Assembly (NCBI GenBank): GCA_015490195.1
Contig: WFYG01000044.1
Location: 1-64,000, forward strand
Origin: Thermovibrio sp.
Lineage (GTDB): Bacteria > Aquificota > Aquificia > Desulfurobacteriales > Desulfurobacteriaceae
Reading direction: 5' to 3'
DNA length: 64,000 nucleotides
In this document: one piece after another, positions 49,054-57,783 of the stretch
How the letters are laid out: each line of letters starts with the position of its first letter
Numbering within the stretch: the first letter of the stretch is position 1
Notes under the pieces: generated by a model
What the model saw: the letters and a program-made list of their open reading frames with translations, nothing else
What the model was told of the DNA's origin: nothing
Databases searched by the model: none
Position numbers and translations under genes: made by a program

Positions 49054-49876
49054 GTTTGAGGCCTTCCACAGAGGTCACAGGAAGCTGATTGAGAAGGCTA
49101 AAGAGCTGTGTGGTACCGTTAGGGTAATATCAATAAGGGGAAAGGGAGAGGAGCTCTTCACAGACGAAGAGAGAAAGGAGATTGCAGAAAAGCTAGGGGT
49201 AGAGCTCCTTAATATTCCCTTTTCTGAAGTAAAGAACCTCTCTTCCCGTGAGTTCTTTGAGAGGTTGAAAAATTGGGGGTGTGGCGTTCTGGTTGTTGGA
49301 GAGGATTGGCGATTTGGAAGGGGCAGAGAGGGAAATATAGAAACTGCCAAAACTTTGGGAGAGGAGTTTGGAATAGAGGTTGTTACGGTTCCCCCTGAAA
49401 CTGAAAACGGAGAAAAGATAGGGACAAGTAGAGTGAGGGAGCTCCTCTCCCAGGGAAAAGTAGCGGAGGCTAACAGGCTTTTAGGTTTTCCCTACTTTGC
49501 GACGGGAGTGGTTGTAAGAGGTAGCTCAAAGGGTAGAGAAATCGGCTTCCCTACGGTAAACGTAAAACCTTTTAAGGAGTTCCCTCTACCTTTTGGAGTT
49601 TACGCTGTAAATCTGGTAGTTGATGTGGAAAACTACAGGGGAGTTGCCAACTACGGGAGAGCTCCCACTCTAAAAAACACAGAGCCGCTGATTGAAGTCT
49701 ACGTTCCAGGAAAGGAACTCCCGCCTCTCTACGGAAAAACCGTTAAAGTAGAATTCCTCAGTTTTCTAAGGCCTGAAAAGCGTTTTAAATCGGTTGAAGA
49801 GTTAGTAAACCAGATTAAATTAGATTTAGAAAATCTAAAAGAATTTTGGAGGTTAAACTGTGGAGCAGGAAAGTAA
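49025..49876 (+). CDS. ribF: Bifunctional riboflavin kinase/FAD synthetase
   Basis: Makes FMN and then FAD. About 283 residues: N-terminal adenylyltransferase (VGKFEAFHRGHRKLIEKAKE with HxGH, GEDWRFGRGREGN, GTSRVRELLSQGKVAEANRL) and C-terminal riboflavin kinase (GREIGFPTVNVKPF, FGVYAVNLV, NYGRAPTLKNTEPLIEVYV). The start is uncertain: the frame is open far upstream inside deoC, and the TTG at 49025 is the nearest start codon to the first motif, though without a strong ribosome site. The motif VGKFEAFH differs from the usual GNFDGVH. Overlaps era by 17 bases. Confidence 0.88.
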   Translation: MQKSCCTVGKFEAFHRGHRKLIEKAKELCGTVRVISIRGKGEELFTDEERKEIAEKLGVELLNIPFSEVKNLSSREFFERLKNWGCGVLVVGEDWRFGRGREGNIETAKTLGEEFGIEVVTVPPETENGEKIGTSRVRELLSQGKVAEANRLLGFPYFATGVVVRGSSKGREIGFPTVNVKPFKEFPLPFGVYAVNLVVDVENYRGVANYGRAPTLKNTEPLIEVYVPGKELPPLYGKTVKVEFLSFLRPEKRFKSVEELVNQIKLDLENLKEFWRLNCGAGK

Positions 49877-50780
49877 GGGATTTAAGTCCGGTTATGTTGC
49901 AATTCTTGGAAGGCCAAACGTCGGTAAGTCAACGCTTTTAAACAGCCTTCTAGGAACAAAGGTTGCAATAGTTACAGACAAACCCCAAACGACTCGCCAT
50001 AGAATCGTTGGTGTTAAACACATGGAGGGAGCTCAGATAGTTTTCCTTGACACTCCGGGAATTCACAAGGAGAAGTTTGAGCTGAACAGGTACATGAACG
50101 AGATAGCCTTTAGCGTTATTCCCGACGCAGACATAATCCTCTTCCTCATAGATGCAAGGGCAGGCCTTACAGAGGCCGATAGGAAGATACTCCAGAAAAT
50201 AGGAGAGGAGAAGAGGAAAGACACGAAGGTTATTGTCGTAATAAACAAGATAGACGGAGTTCAGAAAGAGGAGCTCCTCCCCCTTATAGAGGAGATAAGC
50301 AAAGAGTTCCCATTTGTTGACGAGATCGTTCCCATTTCTGCTACGAGGGGAACAAACCTTGACAGGCTCTTGGAACTCCTCGTTAAGTACCTTCCAGAAG
50401 GTCCCAAGTACTATGAAGACCACATGGTTACAGACCAGCCTCTAGACCAGTTCATAGCCGAGATAATAAGAGAGAAGATAATGCTCTTAACCAGAGACGA
50501 AGTTCCACACGCTACAACCGTTCAGGTTGTCAACATACAGCCTGGAGACAAAAACCCTGACATGCTGGTAATAGATGCCGACATAATCGTTGAGAAAGAG
50601 TCTCAAAAACCGATAATCATCGGTAAAGGCGGGCAAAAACTGAAAAAAATAGGCCAGCTTGCAAGGGAAGAGCTTGAGCAGCTCCTTGGAAAAAGGGTTT
50701 ACCTGAGACTGTGGGTTAAGGTAAAGGAGGACTGGAGGAGCAGACCTGAACAGCTTAGAGGCCTCGGCTATTCTTACTAA
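49860..50780 (+). CDS. era: GTPase Era
   Basis: Ribosome-assembly GTPase binding 16S rRNA. 306 residues: G1 GRPNVGKSTLLNSLLGTKVA, switch TTRHRIVGV, G3 DTPGIHKEKFELNRYM, G4 NKIDGVQ, then a KH RNA-binding domain (about 200-300) with IIGKGGQKLKKIGQLAREEL. GTG start inside the end of ribF. Confidence 0.96.
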   Translation: MEQESKGFKSGYVAILGRPNVGKSTLLNSLLGTKVAIVTDKPQTTRHRIVGVKHMEGAQIVFLDTPGIHKEKFELNRYMNEIAFSVIPDADIILFLIDARAGLTEADRKILQKIGEEKRKDTKVIVVINKIDGVQKEELLPLIEEISKEFPFVDEIVPISATRGTNLDRLLELLVKYLPEGPKYYEDHMVTDQPLDQFIAEIIREKIMLLTRDEVPHATTVQVVNIQPGDKNPDMLVIDADIIVEKESQKPIIIGKGGQKLKKIGQLAREELEQLLGKRVYLRLWVKVKEDWRSRPEQLRGLGYSY

Positions 50781-50794
50781 TAGGGAGGAGGGAA

Positions 50795-51193
50795 TTGAAC
50801 AGGAGGCTTAAAGCGTTTCTGATATACGCCTACGTATTTATCTTTCTCTACATGTTGAACAGCCTTATAACCTGGTTTTTTATGCTGAAACACCTCTCTC
50901 CGTGGCTTGGAACAGCTATAGAAGCTTTGATAATGGTTTTCGGTCTGTTCCTTGCCTTCAAGAAACTGATGGAGCGTTACTACGGCGTTGAAGATGGTAA
51001 ACAGATTACTTTAGCCTGGCTCTTTCACTTTGTCCCCTTTATCGTTCTCTCCTTTGTCCTATTTCTCCTCCTTATAAAGGCAATACCTAACCCTTCACTT
51101 GCCGTTTTTATTTACCTTAACGCCGACATTGTTGTTCTCTACTTTACTTTTAACTTTGCAGTTAAAAAGTTTATAGAGGAAAAAGTTGGCTAA
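50795..51193 (+). CDS. Four-helix membrane protein, tandem copy A
   Basis: 132 residues starting at TTG after GGGAGGAGGGAA. Four hydrophobic segments (about 9-30, 38-56, 73-95 and 100-122) with a short basic loop (KKLMERYYGVEDGKQIT) between helices 2 and 3. No signal peptide or domain I recognise; the layout is reminiscent of small GtrA-like proteins but I would not name it so. The next gene has the same layout, suggesting duplication. Overlaps it by eight bases. Confidence 0.7.
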   Translation: MNRRLKAFLIYAYVFIFLYMLNSLITWFFMLKHLSPWLGTAIEALIMVFGLFLAFKKLMERYYGVEDGKQITLAWLFHFVPFIVLSFVLFLLLIKAIPNPSLAVFIYLNADIVVLYFTFNFAVKKFIEEKVG

Positions 51194-51596
51194 GTACATT
51201 CAGGGTGCCGCTTTCTATCTCTTTGTCTATCTGCTCCTTGGCCTTATAAATTCGGTAATTCTTTACATTTTTACGAAGATTTTCCACGTCTATCCGGCAA
51301 TAACCTTTGCCTTCCTTCTTTTCCTTTCGGTTTTTGTTCTTTTCTTCAGTTTTGAGAAATCTGTAGAGCTCTTTTCGGGCTTTAAGCCTTCAAGGAAAAG
51401 GTTAACTGCTGCCTGGGCTCTCCAGTTCTTTCTTTTCATCTTTTTAGCAACAGTTGTAGAGAAGTGGCTGGCAGGTAACCTTTCAAACCCCAGGCTCTTT
51501 AAGATACTCACCGTTTTTGTCAACTTTATCCTTTTCTTCTTAACCTACTGGCTCTCTACAAAACTCATCATCTTTAGAGGTGAGAATGAGGCTTGA
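51186..51596 (+). CDS. Four-helix membrane protein, tandem copy B
   Basis: 136 residues from a TTG inside the end of copy A. Four hydrophobic segments in the same places as copy A and shared short motifs: both have Leu-Ile-Asn/Asn-Ser in helix 1, a Gly-containing loop, Ala-Trp at the start of helix 3 (LTAAWALQ versus ITLAWLFH), Asn-Pro before helix 4 and Asn in helix 4. Probably an old duplication forming a pair or heterodimer. Overlaps the second pseudouridine synthase gene by 11 bases. Confidence 0.7.
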   Translation: MAKYIQGAAFYLFVYLLLGLINSVILYIFTKIFHVYPAITFAFLLFLSVFVLFFSFEKSVELFSGFKPSRKRLTAAWALQFFLFIFLATVVEKWLAGNLSNPRLFKILTVFVNFILFFLTYWLSTKLIIFRGENEA

Positions 51597-52305
51597 TAAG
51601 CTCCTCTCTAACGCAGGTTTTGGAGCAAGGTCTCAGGTGAAGAGGCTTATAAGGAAAGGCCACGTAACTGTAAACGGAGAGGTTGTTAAGGATCCCGGCT
51701 TTCACGTTGATCCGGAAAAGGATGAAGTTCTCGTTGACGGGGAGCCTGTACTTTACGAAGAGAACTACTACATCGTTCTAAACAAACCTGCCGGTTACGT
51801 AACCTCAACTAAAGACAGGGAACTTACAGTTATGGAGCTCCTCTCAGACATCCCCCGTTTTGAGAAGCTCTTTCCGGTGGGAAGGCTTGACAAAGACGCC
51901 GAGGGTCTGCTTCTTCTGACGACAGACGGAGAGCTTGCACACAGACTCACTCATCCCAGGTGGAAAGTTCCTAAAAAGTACTACGTTGTTGTTGAGGGAA
52001 AACTTACGGAGGAAGCAGTTGAGCCGCTGCGAAAGGGAATAGAGCTGAAGAATTTTAAAGCCAGGCCGGCAAAAGTAAAAATACTGAAGGCCGGCGACGA
52101 GGAGTCGGAGGCGGAAATAGAGATAACGGAAGGCAAGTACCATCAGGTAAAGAGGATGTTCGCTGCCGTAGGACACCCGGTTAAGTACTTAAAGAGGGTA
52201 GAGTTTGGCGGTTTGAAGTTGGGGGAACTCCCCACCGGCCAGTACAGACACCTGACCGAAGGGGAGCTAAGAGCCCTTAAAGCTTTGTTAGGCCTTAAGG
52301 AGTAG
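51586..52305 (+). CDS. RsuA/RluB-family pseudouridine synthase (second copy)
   Basis: About 239 residues with S4 domain (MRLDKLLSNAGFGARSQVKR) and catalytic core FPVGRLDKDAEGLLLLTTDG, ITEGKYHQVKRMFAAVGHPV. It is a paralogue of the gene at 47581-48333; the RxxD core RLDKDAEGLL and the HQVKRM motif are closer to RsuA/RluE types. ATG 51586 follows GAGGTGAGA. Convergent with the protoglobin gene, leaving a two-base gap. Confidence 0.88.
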   Translation: MRLDKLLSNAGFGARSQVKRLIRKGHVTVNGEVVKDPGFHVDPEKDEVLVDGEPVLYEENYYIVLNKPAGYVTSTKDRELTVMELLSDIPRFEKLFPVGRLDKDAEGLLLLTTDGELAHRLTHPRWKVPKKYYVVVEGKLTEEAVEPLRKGIELKNFKARPAKVKILKAGDEESEAEIEITEGKYHQVKRMFAAVGHPVKYLKRVEFGGLKLGELPTGQYRHLTEGELRALKALLGLKE

Positions 52306-52307
52306 GT

Positions 52308-52913
52308 TTAAGGACTCTTTACAAATTCGTTTTTGTAATACTTATAGATCTCCTCAAGTTTCATTCTCATCATGTTGTCAACAAGTCCCGGGCTGAAGCC
52401 GGCGATGTCTATTAAGGCTTCCCTGATGATGAATATGTAGCCTTCAACAGTTAGAGCTATCAGGAAGTCAACGAGTTTTGAGAATGAGTGGAAGACTTTT
52501 ACCGCTTCCTCCGGAGGGAAGAACTCTGAAGATTTTTTAAGGAAGTTCATCTTTAGCCTGTTAGCCATAAAAATCATTATATCGTTATCTATTTTCCAGT
52601 AAACGTGGATAAGACCTACAAAAAACTGAAACTCGTAGAACTTCTCGTCAATATTTCCAGAAACCAACTGCTCGTACCACTTTTTGTTCTTAGATTTAAT
52701 CTGTTCTACCGGGATTTTTTCAAAAACTTTAGCAGTTTTTGGGTAGGATAAGAGTATATTGTAGAAATCGTCCATAAGATCGTCTGCCCAGCTCAGGAGA
52801 GTCTCTTTCCGTTCTTTCAGAATATCTATATCTTCTTGCTTTACGCCTATTAAATGTTTTGCATCCTCTAATATTTCATGTAGTCTTTTTTTAGCATGTT
52901 CAAGGATTTCCAT
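52308..52913 (-). CDS. Protoglobin-like heme protein
   Basis: About 201 residues with the pattern of protoglobins and globin-coupled sensors: LKERKETLLSWADDLMDDFY, LLSYPKTAKVFEKI, KWYEQLVSGNIDEKFYEFQF, then FVGLIHVYWKIDNDIM with the proximal His of the heme in IHV. No signalling domain follows the globin fold, so it is a stand-alone protein, likely binding O2, NO or CO. ATG 52913 has GGAGGGTGAAAAGG upstream; a GTG at 52922 is an alternative. It has its own promoter. Confidence 0.72.
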   Translation of the reverse strand: MEILEHAKKRLHEILEDAKHLIGVKQEDIDILKERKETLLSWADDLMDDFYNILLSYPKTAKVFEKIPVEQIKSKNKKWYEQLVSGNIDEKFYEFQFFVGLIHVYWKIDNDIMIFMANRLKMNFLKKSSEFFPPEEAVKVFHSFSKLVDFLIALTVEGYIFIIREALIDIAGFSPGLVDNMMRMKLEEIYKYYKNEFVKSP

Positions 52914-52956
52914 CCTTTTCACCCTCCGTTAATTTTATTTTACTATCTTAGACTAA

Positions 52957-52985
52957 AGTATAACTTCCTGTTATCAGAAAGTGAA
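52957..52985 (-). promoter_or_regulatory. Promoter of the protoglobin gene
   Basis: On the minus strand TTCACT (52980-52985) and TATACT (52957-52962) are 17 bases apart, 44 bases before the ATG. Confidence 0.45.
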
Positions 52986-53061
52986 TAGCGAATTAGTATC
53001 TAAGTGTAATTTTGCAAAAAAGGGAAGAGGAAGGGAGAAGAGATAGAGGAGGGAGAGGTGG

Positions 53062-53508
53062 TTACTCCTTCTTTAATTTAACGTCTGCGTGAACGTCCAT
53101 CTGAGGATAAGGTATAGAAATGTCTTCTCTTACTCCTCCAGCCTCTACTACGTCTCCAACTTTGAAGAGTCTGAAGAAGAGAATAAAGATTGCCGAGCTG
53201 AAATTTGAGAGGCTGTTCTGGAAGGCAAGGCCTGCAGCAAGGCCGACGGCACCTATTACGGCGGCAAATGATGTTGTGTTAACCCCTAAAGTGCCAAGGA
53301 CGGCTATGATTACTAAAATCAGGATGCCAAAGTAGGTTAGGCTCTTTAAAAATCTGCTTAGGGTTTCGTCGGTCTCTGTTTTCTGAAGTGCTTTTTCAAC
53401 GAGCCTTGCGATGATCTGGGCTGCCCACCTTCCGATAATAAATACAAGTAGGGCTCTACCGATTTTTACAGCCCAGTCGGTAACTAAGGGAATGAGTTCC
53501 TTAAACAC
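53062..53508 (-). CDS. MscS-like channel lacking the cytoplasmic vestibule
   Basis: Small-conductance mechanosensitive channel family, but only 148 residues instead of about 270-290. Helices at about 13-35 and 55-78, then an intact pore helix TM3 (AAVIGAVGLAAGLAFQNSLS, NFSSAIFILFFRLFKVGD), the start of the beta domain (VVEAGGV), and directly after it the far C-terminal strand REDISIPYPQMDVH. In ordinary MscS, GGV and the IPYPQ strand are separated by about 130 residues. The junction is near 53130. GTG start follows GGAGGGGAGAATA, and TATAAT lies upstream, so the gene looks expressed. A channel with an open or altered exit, or a decayed gene, are both possible. Confidence 0.82.
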   Translation of the reverse strand: MFKELIPLVTDWAVKIGRALLVFIIGRWAAQIIARLVEKALQKTETDETLSRFLKSLTYFGILILVIIAVLGTLGVNTTSFAAVIGAVGLAAGLAFQNSLSNFSSAIFILFFRLFKVGDVVEAGGVREDISIPYPQMDVHADVKLKKE

Positions 53509-53590
53509 TATTCTCCCCTCCTTTCTTTTATTTTTTTTATTATAGATTCTAAAGTTAGTAATTTTAATACTCTGTTTGTTTTATGAAGTT

Positions 53591-55492
53591 TTAAACTTCT
53601 CTGCAGCTGCCCCTGTAACACACTTTCAGTTTCTCCAGTTTCTCGTTTTTCTCTGTTAGCCTGTAAGGTCTAAAGGGGAGTTCTTTCAGTTTCTTCTCCC
53701 TTCCCTCAACTCTCTGGAATTCCCAGTAGATGACGAGGGCTTCAAGGCTTGACGCAGCGGCAGAAGGGTGTTTTTTAAGAAGATTTGAAAGACTATCCAG
53801 GCTCTTTTCAAGGGTTTTTCTGAACAGGTTTTCTCCCGTAAGGTGGTAGAGAAGTGATAGGTTCTGAAGCATTACTCCGTTGGCGCAAGGGTAAGCTCCG
53901 TCTAAAAGCTCTTTCTGTTTTATGGGGAGCTCTCCTCCGGTTGAGATGAAGAAGTTCCCTGAAGTTTCATCGTAGAAGAGTTTTATCGCTTTTTCTGTTA
54001 GCAGGGCGGCTTTCTTTAGGAGCTCCTCTTCCCTCGTTACCAAGTAGAGCTCTAAAACTCCCCTTACGGTAAACGCGTAGTCGTCTAATACTCCTTTCTC
54101 TTTCGGCTCGCCGTCGTAAACTGCGTGGTAGAGCTCTCCGTTTCTGTAGTGGGTTTCAAAAATCTGGCTGTAGAGTTTCTGAGCCGCTTTAAGGAGTTGG
54201 TCGTCTTTTGTGCTTCTGTAGGCTGAAACGATTCCCCACAGGAGATATCCGTTCCAGTCTGTCAGTATCTTCTCGTCCCTTAATGGTTTAACCCTTTTCT
54301 CCCTTTCAGAGAGGAGTTTTCCGTCAACTTCTCTCTTCTTTTTAAGGAGCTCCCTTAGCTCCATTCCCAATTCATCTGCTACCCTCTCAAGGTCTCTGCC
54401 GATAAAGGGCAGGTTGTAGCCGTTTTCGTAGTTCCCTTCAGGTGAGAGGTTGTATAAGTGCTTTGAGAACTCAAGCTCCTCTGAACTTAAGACCTTTTTA
54501 AGCTCGTCCCACCTCCACAAGTAGTACCTTCCCTCTTCCCCTTCTGAGTCTGCATCCTGTGCCGAGTAGAATGTTCCGTATGGGCTCTCCATTTCCCTTT
54601 TGAGGTACTGGAGTATTCCGTTTACAGTTTCCTTAAAGAGCCAGTAACCGCTGTAACTGTAAGCTGTTGAGTAGGCAACGAGAAGCCCTGCTTGGTCGTA
54701 GAGCATCTTCTCAAAGTGGGGAATGAACCACATACCGTCAACGGAGTATCTGTGGAACCCCCCTCCTATCTGGTCGTAGATTCCCCCCAACCTCATTGCT
54801 TTTAACGTGTAAGCTGCCATCTCAAAGGCTTTCTCCTTACCGTATAGGGCTGAAAGGTTTGTGAGGAGCCAGAGATTGTGGGGCTGGGGAAACTTTGGAG
54901 GAGGAGAAAAACCTCCGTTGACCTCGTCAAAACGGCTCTCTATCTCCAACAGGTAAGATTTCACTAACTCCTCAACTTCTGGAACTTTTCCCTGAGACTC
55001 TAAGGAGAAGTTCTTTAAGTGTTTGACAACCTCCTCTCCTGCAGAAAGGAGTTTTTCTCTCTCTTCTTTCCACATTCTTGCTATTTCAGAGAGAATTCTC
55101 AGAAGTCTTTCTTTCGGAATGTAGGTTCCTGCGAAGAAGGGCTTTCCGTCTGGAGTTGCAATTACCGTTAGCGGCCAGCCGCCGCTGCCCGTCATTGCCT
55201 GGCAGGCTTCCATGTAGAACCTGTCAATGTCGGGTCTTTCCTCTCTGTCAACCTTTACAGGGATGAAGTTCTCGTTCAGAATCCTTGCTACCTCTTCATC
55301 TTCAAAGCTTTCTCTCTCCATTACGTGGCACCAGTGGCACGATGAGTAACCTATTGAGATAAAGAGGGGTTTCTCCTCTTCTTTTGCCCTTTTGAGGGCC
55401 TCTTCTCCCCAGGGGAACCAGTCAACAGGGTTGTAGGCGTGATGTCTCAGGTACAGGCTCTTTTCTTTTATTAACCTGTTTACTTTTCTCAT
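53591..55492 (-). CDS. DUF255 thioredoxin-like domain protein (YyaL/SPATA20 family)
   Basis: 633-residue protein of the YyaL family. An N-terminal thioredoxin-like domain (about 1-160) carries [20 protein letters not shown] and the redox-like motif [20 protein letters not shown] (CHWC), followed by an (alpha/alpha)6-barrel-like region related to sugar epimerases ([51 protein letters not shown]). Function in bacteria is not established. It is monocistronic, divergent from the rhodanese gene; ATG follows AGGAGTTAGGCC. Confidence 0.9.
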   Translation of the reverse strand: MRKVNRLIKEKSLYLRHHAYNPVDWFPWGEEALKRAKEEEKPLFISIGYSSCHWCHVMERESFEDEEVARILNENFIPVKVDREERPDIDRFYMEACQAMTGSGGWPLTVIATPDGKPFFAGTYIPKERLLRILSEIARMWKEEREKLLSAGEEVVKHLKNFSLESQGKVPEVEELVKSYLLEIESRFDEVNGGFSPPPKFPQPHNLWLLTNLSALYGKEKAFEMAAYTLKAMRLGGIYDQIGGGFHRYSVDGMWFIPHFEKMLYDQAGLLVAYSTAYSYSGYWLFKETVNGILQYLKREMESPYGTFYSAQDADSEGEEGRYYLWRWDELKKVLSSEELEFSKHLYNLSPEGNYENGYNLPFIGRDLERVADELGMELRELLKKKREVDGKLLSEREKRVKPLRDEKILTDWNGYLLWGIVSAYRSTKDDQLLKAAQKLYSQIFETHYRNGELYHAVYDGEPKEKGVLDDYAFTVRGVLELYLVTREEELLKKAALLTEKAIKLFYDETSGNFFISTGGELPIKQKELLDGAYPCANGVMLQNLSLLYHLTGENLFRKTLEKSLDSLSNLLKKHPSAAASSLEALVIYWEFQRVEGREKKLKELPFRPYRLTEKNEKLEKLKVCYRGSCREV

Positions 55493-55589
55493 GGCCTAAC
55501 TCCTACTTATCAAGAATAATTCTCAGTTTAGCATTCCTCTATGGAAATGTCTATAATTATTTCGTCAAAAACAGAAAAAGGAGGAAAAG

Positions 55590-55973
55590 ATGACTTTTGA
55601 CGAGTACCTGAGGAGTTTTGACTACGAAGAGAGAAAGCGAATGAAGATTGGAACGGAGGAACTCCTTGAGCTCTACGCCAGAGGTGAAGCAGAAATAGTT
55701 GACGTCAGGTTTCCTGAAGAGTACGAAGCCTGGCACTTCGGATTTGGAAAACACATACCTTTAAACGAGCTTCCCGACAGGTTCAATGAACTTGACAGGA
55801 ACAAGGTGATAATCACCGTCTGTCCCCACAAAGACAGGGCCGAGATTGCACGGCTTTACCTTACGTTTAAAGGTTTTAAAGCAAGATACTATACAGAAGG
55901 CCTTTTAAAACTTGCAGACTATCTGAGGGGAGACAGGGCAAGGGAGTTTATAGAGAGGATAAAGAGAGGTTAA
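55590..55973 (+). CDS. Rhodanese-like domain protein
   Basis: Single-domain sulfurtransferase-like protein of 127 residues. Substrate-type motif EIVDVRFPEEYEAWHF, then IPLNELPDRF, and the active loop ITVCPHKDRAEIARLYL with the catalytic Cys, then GFKARYYTEGLLKL. ATG follows AAAGGAGGAAAAG, with TATAAT at 55552-55557 upstream. Converges with the KamA gene with a four-base overlap of stops. Confidence 0.87.
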   Translation: MTFDEYLRSFDYEERKRMKIGTEELLELYARGEAEIVDVRFPEEYEAWHFGFGKHIPLNELPDRFNELDRNKVIITVCPHKDRAEIARLYLTFKGFKARYYTEGLLKLADYLRGDRAREFIERIKRG

Positions 55974-57004
55974 CGGTCTTCCATCTCAAACCATCTGCCG
56001 TTGAAGCTTTCAAATAGGTATTTTCCGTTTTCCACTCTGAACCTGTGGGGGAGGAGGGGGACTTTCCCGTAACCTCCGGGGCCGTCTACTGCATAGTAGG
56101 GTATTACCAGGGGAGAGAGCCTTTTAAAGAGCTCCCTCAGTATCTTCAGTCCCTCTGTTATCGGTGTTGAGAAGTGCATTACTCCCTTAACGGGGTCGCA
56201 GTGGAAAAGGTAGTAAGGGCGAACCTTTATCTTCTGAAGGTTTCTGAAGAGCTTTTCAAGGATTTCAACAGAGTTGTTTACCCCTTTTAAAAGAACCGTC
56301 TGGTTGTTTACGGGAGCCCCACTTTTTAAGAGTGCTCTTACGGCTTCCTTCGCTTCTGGTGTTATCTCGTCTGGATGGTTAAAGTGGGTATTCACCCAGA
56401 CCTTCTCTGCCCTTTCAAGGAGTGAGAGGAGTTCCTTCCTTAAAACTGACTCCGGATCAACTACCGGAACTCTTGTTCCTATTCTCACAACTTCAACATG
56501 GGGAATTCTTTTCAGCTCAAATAGGAGCTTTTCAAGGATATCTAACGGCAGCGTCAGTGGATCTCCTCCAGAGATTAGAACGTCTCTGACTCTGCTGTTT
56601 GAGGAGATGTAGGAGACGGCCTCCTCTATCTCCCTCTCTGAAATCGTAAACGTTGGTTTCTTCCAGTTTCTCTTTCTCATACAGTAGCGGCAGAGGACGG
56701 GGCAGAAGTTTGTCGTAACGAGTAAAACCCTGTCGGGGTACCTGTGGGTGAGTTTTGGAGTTACAGCGTCTCTCTCCTCCATGAGGGGGTCGTCTTCCCC
56801 TTCTTTCTGAACTTCCGGGTCAATTTCGCTGAGGGAGGGAAGGAGCATCTTCCTTACTGCCGGTGAACTTTCGGCCAGCTTCAGGTAGTACTCTGTTGAC
56901 GAAAAGGGGTAGATGAGGGTTACCTTATGGAAAGCCTCCCTCTCCTGTGAGGTGAGGGAGAGGAGTTCCTCAACCTCAGAGAGCTTTCTCAAAACTCTAC
57001 TCAA
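55970..57004 (-). CDS. KamA-family radical SAM aminomutase (EpmB/lysine 2,3-aminomutase-like)
   Basis: Radical SAM enzyme with PLP. About 344 residues: cluster motif CPVLCRYCMRKRNW (C-x3-C-x2-C), ISGGDPLTLPLDILEKLL, VWVNTHFNHPDEITPEAKEA, GAPVNNQTVLLKGVNN, and YYLFHCDPVKGVMHF. At this length it is nearer E. coli EpmB (which prepares lysine for modification of elongation factor P) than the 416-residue lysine aminomutases; no efp or epmA is nearby. The frame opens at 57064 inside the coiled-coil gene; I choose TTG 57004, after GGTGGAAGT, leaving an eight-base overlap. Confidence 0.88.
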   Translation of the reverse strand: MSRVLRKLSEVEELLSLTSQEREAFHKVTLIYPFSSTEYYLKLAESSPAVRKMLLPSLSEIDPEVQKEGEDDPLMEERDAVTPKLTHRYPDRVLLVTTNFCPVLCRYCMRKRNWKKPTFTISEREIEEAVSYISSNSRVRDVLISGGDPLTLPLDILEKLLFELKRIPHVEVVRIGTRVPVVDPESVLRKELLSLLERAEKVWVNTHFNHPDEITPEAKEAVRALLKSGAPVNNQTVLLKGVNNSVEILEKLFRNLQKIKVRPYYLFHCDPVKGVMHFSTPITEGLKILRELFKRLSPLVIPYYAVDGPGGYGKVPLLPHRFRVENGKYLFESFNGRWFEMEDR

Positions 57005-57746
57005 ACTTCCACCCGCAGGCTTCAAGCTCTCCGTAGATAGAGTCCCTCTGACCAAACCGGACAAACTTAATGGTGTCCCCTTCCATTTTCAGGTAGACCG
57101 CTCTGTACTCTCCGTAGGGAGAGGTTACCCTTATCCTGTAGATGTCGTGTTTTGAATCTCTCTTTAAAAGTTTGGAGGTTGTATCTATTCTGGTTAAGGC
57201 CGAGATGAAACTGTCAAAGAGAAACGGCCTTACAGATACTTCTTTAACCATGTCTTTTCTGAACCTTTTGGAGAAGAGCACCTTTAACCTATTCTGGCCT
57301 GCTGCAAGGCCGGAGACCGAGTTGAGGGCCACTTCAATAAAGAGCTCTACCTTTGATTTGGGCACTTCCTGAGCCTTTAAGTTCTCTATCTGTCTGTCCT
57401 TTTCAGCTATTTCGCCTTTCAGCTTTGCTATTTCTGTCTGAAGGTCTTCAATTTTTTCCTTATAACTGTCTATCTGTTTGAGTTCTTTCTCCTTTTTCTC
57501 TATCTCTTTCTGTTTCTTCCTGTACTTTGTAAGTTCACTCTGAAGCTGGCTGATTTCCCTGTAAAGTTCCTTTATCTTTCTGTCTTTCCCTTTTAACTTG
57601 TCGTTTAGGTTCTTAATCTGGTTTATGAGCTGTTCCCTTCTTGGAGCTTGCTTCTGGGGTCTTTCCCTTTTCTCTTTTATCTCTCTAAGCCTTTTCTCCT
57701 CGGCCTCAAGGAAGAACTGTTCTATATCACTAAATCCCTTTTTCAT
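56997..57746 (-). CDS. Coiled-coil protein with a possible RelE-like C-terminal domain
   Basis: About 249 residues from ATG 57746 (AAAGGAG upstream; the frame is open to 57776). Residues 10-130 form a very long charged coiled coil (KELYREISQLQSELTKYRKK; EDLQTEIAKLKGEIAEKDRQ). The remaining 115 residues are globular and basic; the end, HDIYRIRVTSPYGEYRAVYL then KFVRFGQRDSIY, recalls the last strands of RelE/ParE-type toxins. No antitoxin is adjacent. The gene is coupled to the KamA gene by an eight-base overlap. The fold suggestion is inference only. Confidence 0.65.
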   Translation of the reverse strand: MKKGFSDIEQFFLEAEEKRLREIKEKRERPQKQAPRREQLINQIKNLNDKLKGKDRKIKELYREISQLQSELTKYRKKQKEIEKKEKELKQIDSYKEKIEDLQTEIAKLKGEIAEKDRQIENLKAQEVPKSKVELFIEVALNSVSGLAAGQNRLKVLFSKRFRKDMVKEVSVRPFLFDSFISALTRIDTTSKLLKRDSKHDIYRIRVTSPYGEYRAVYLKMEGDTIKFVRFGQRDSIYGELEACGWKFE

Positions 57747-57783
57747 TGCTCTTCTCCTTTGATGAGATAAATTCACAGACGTT

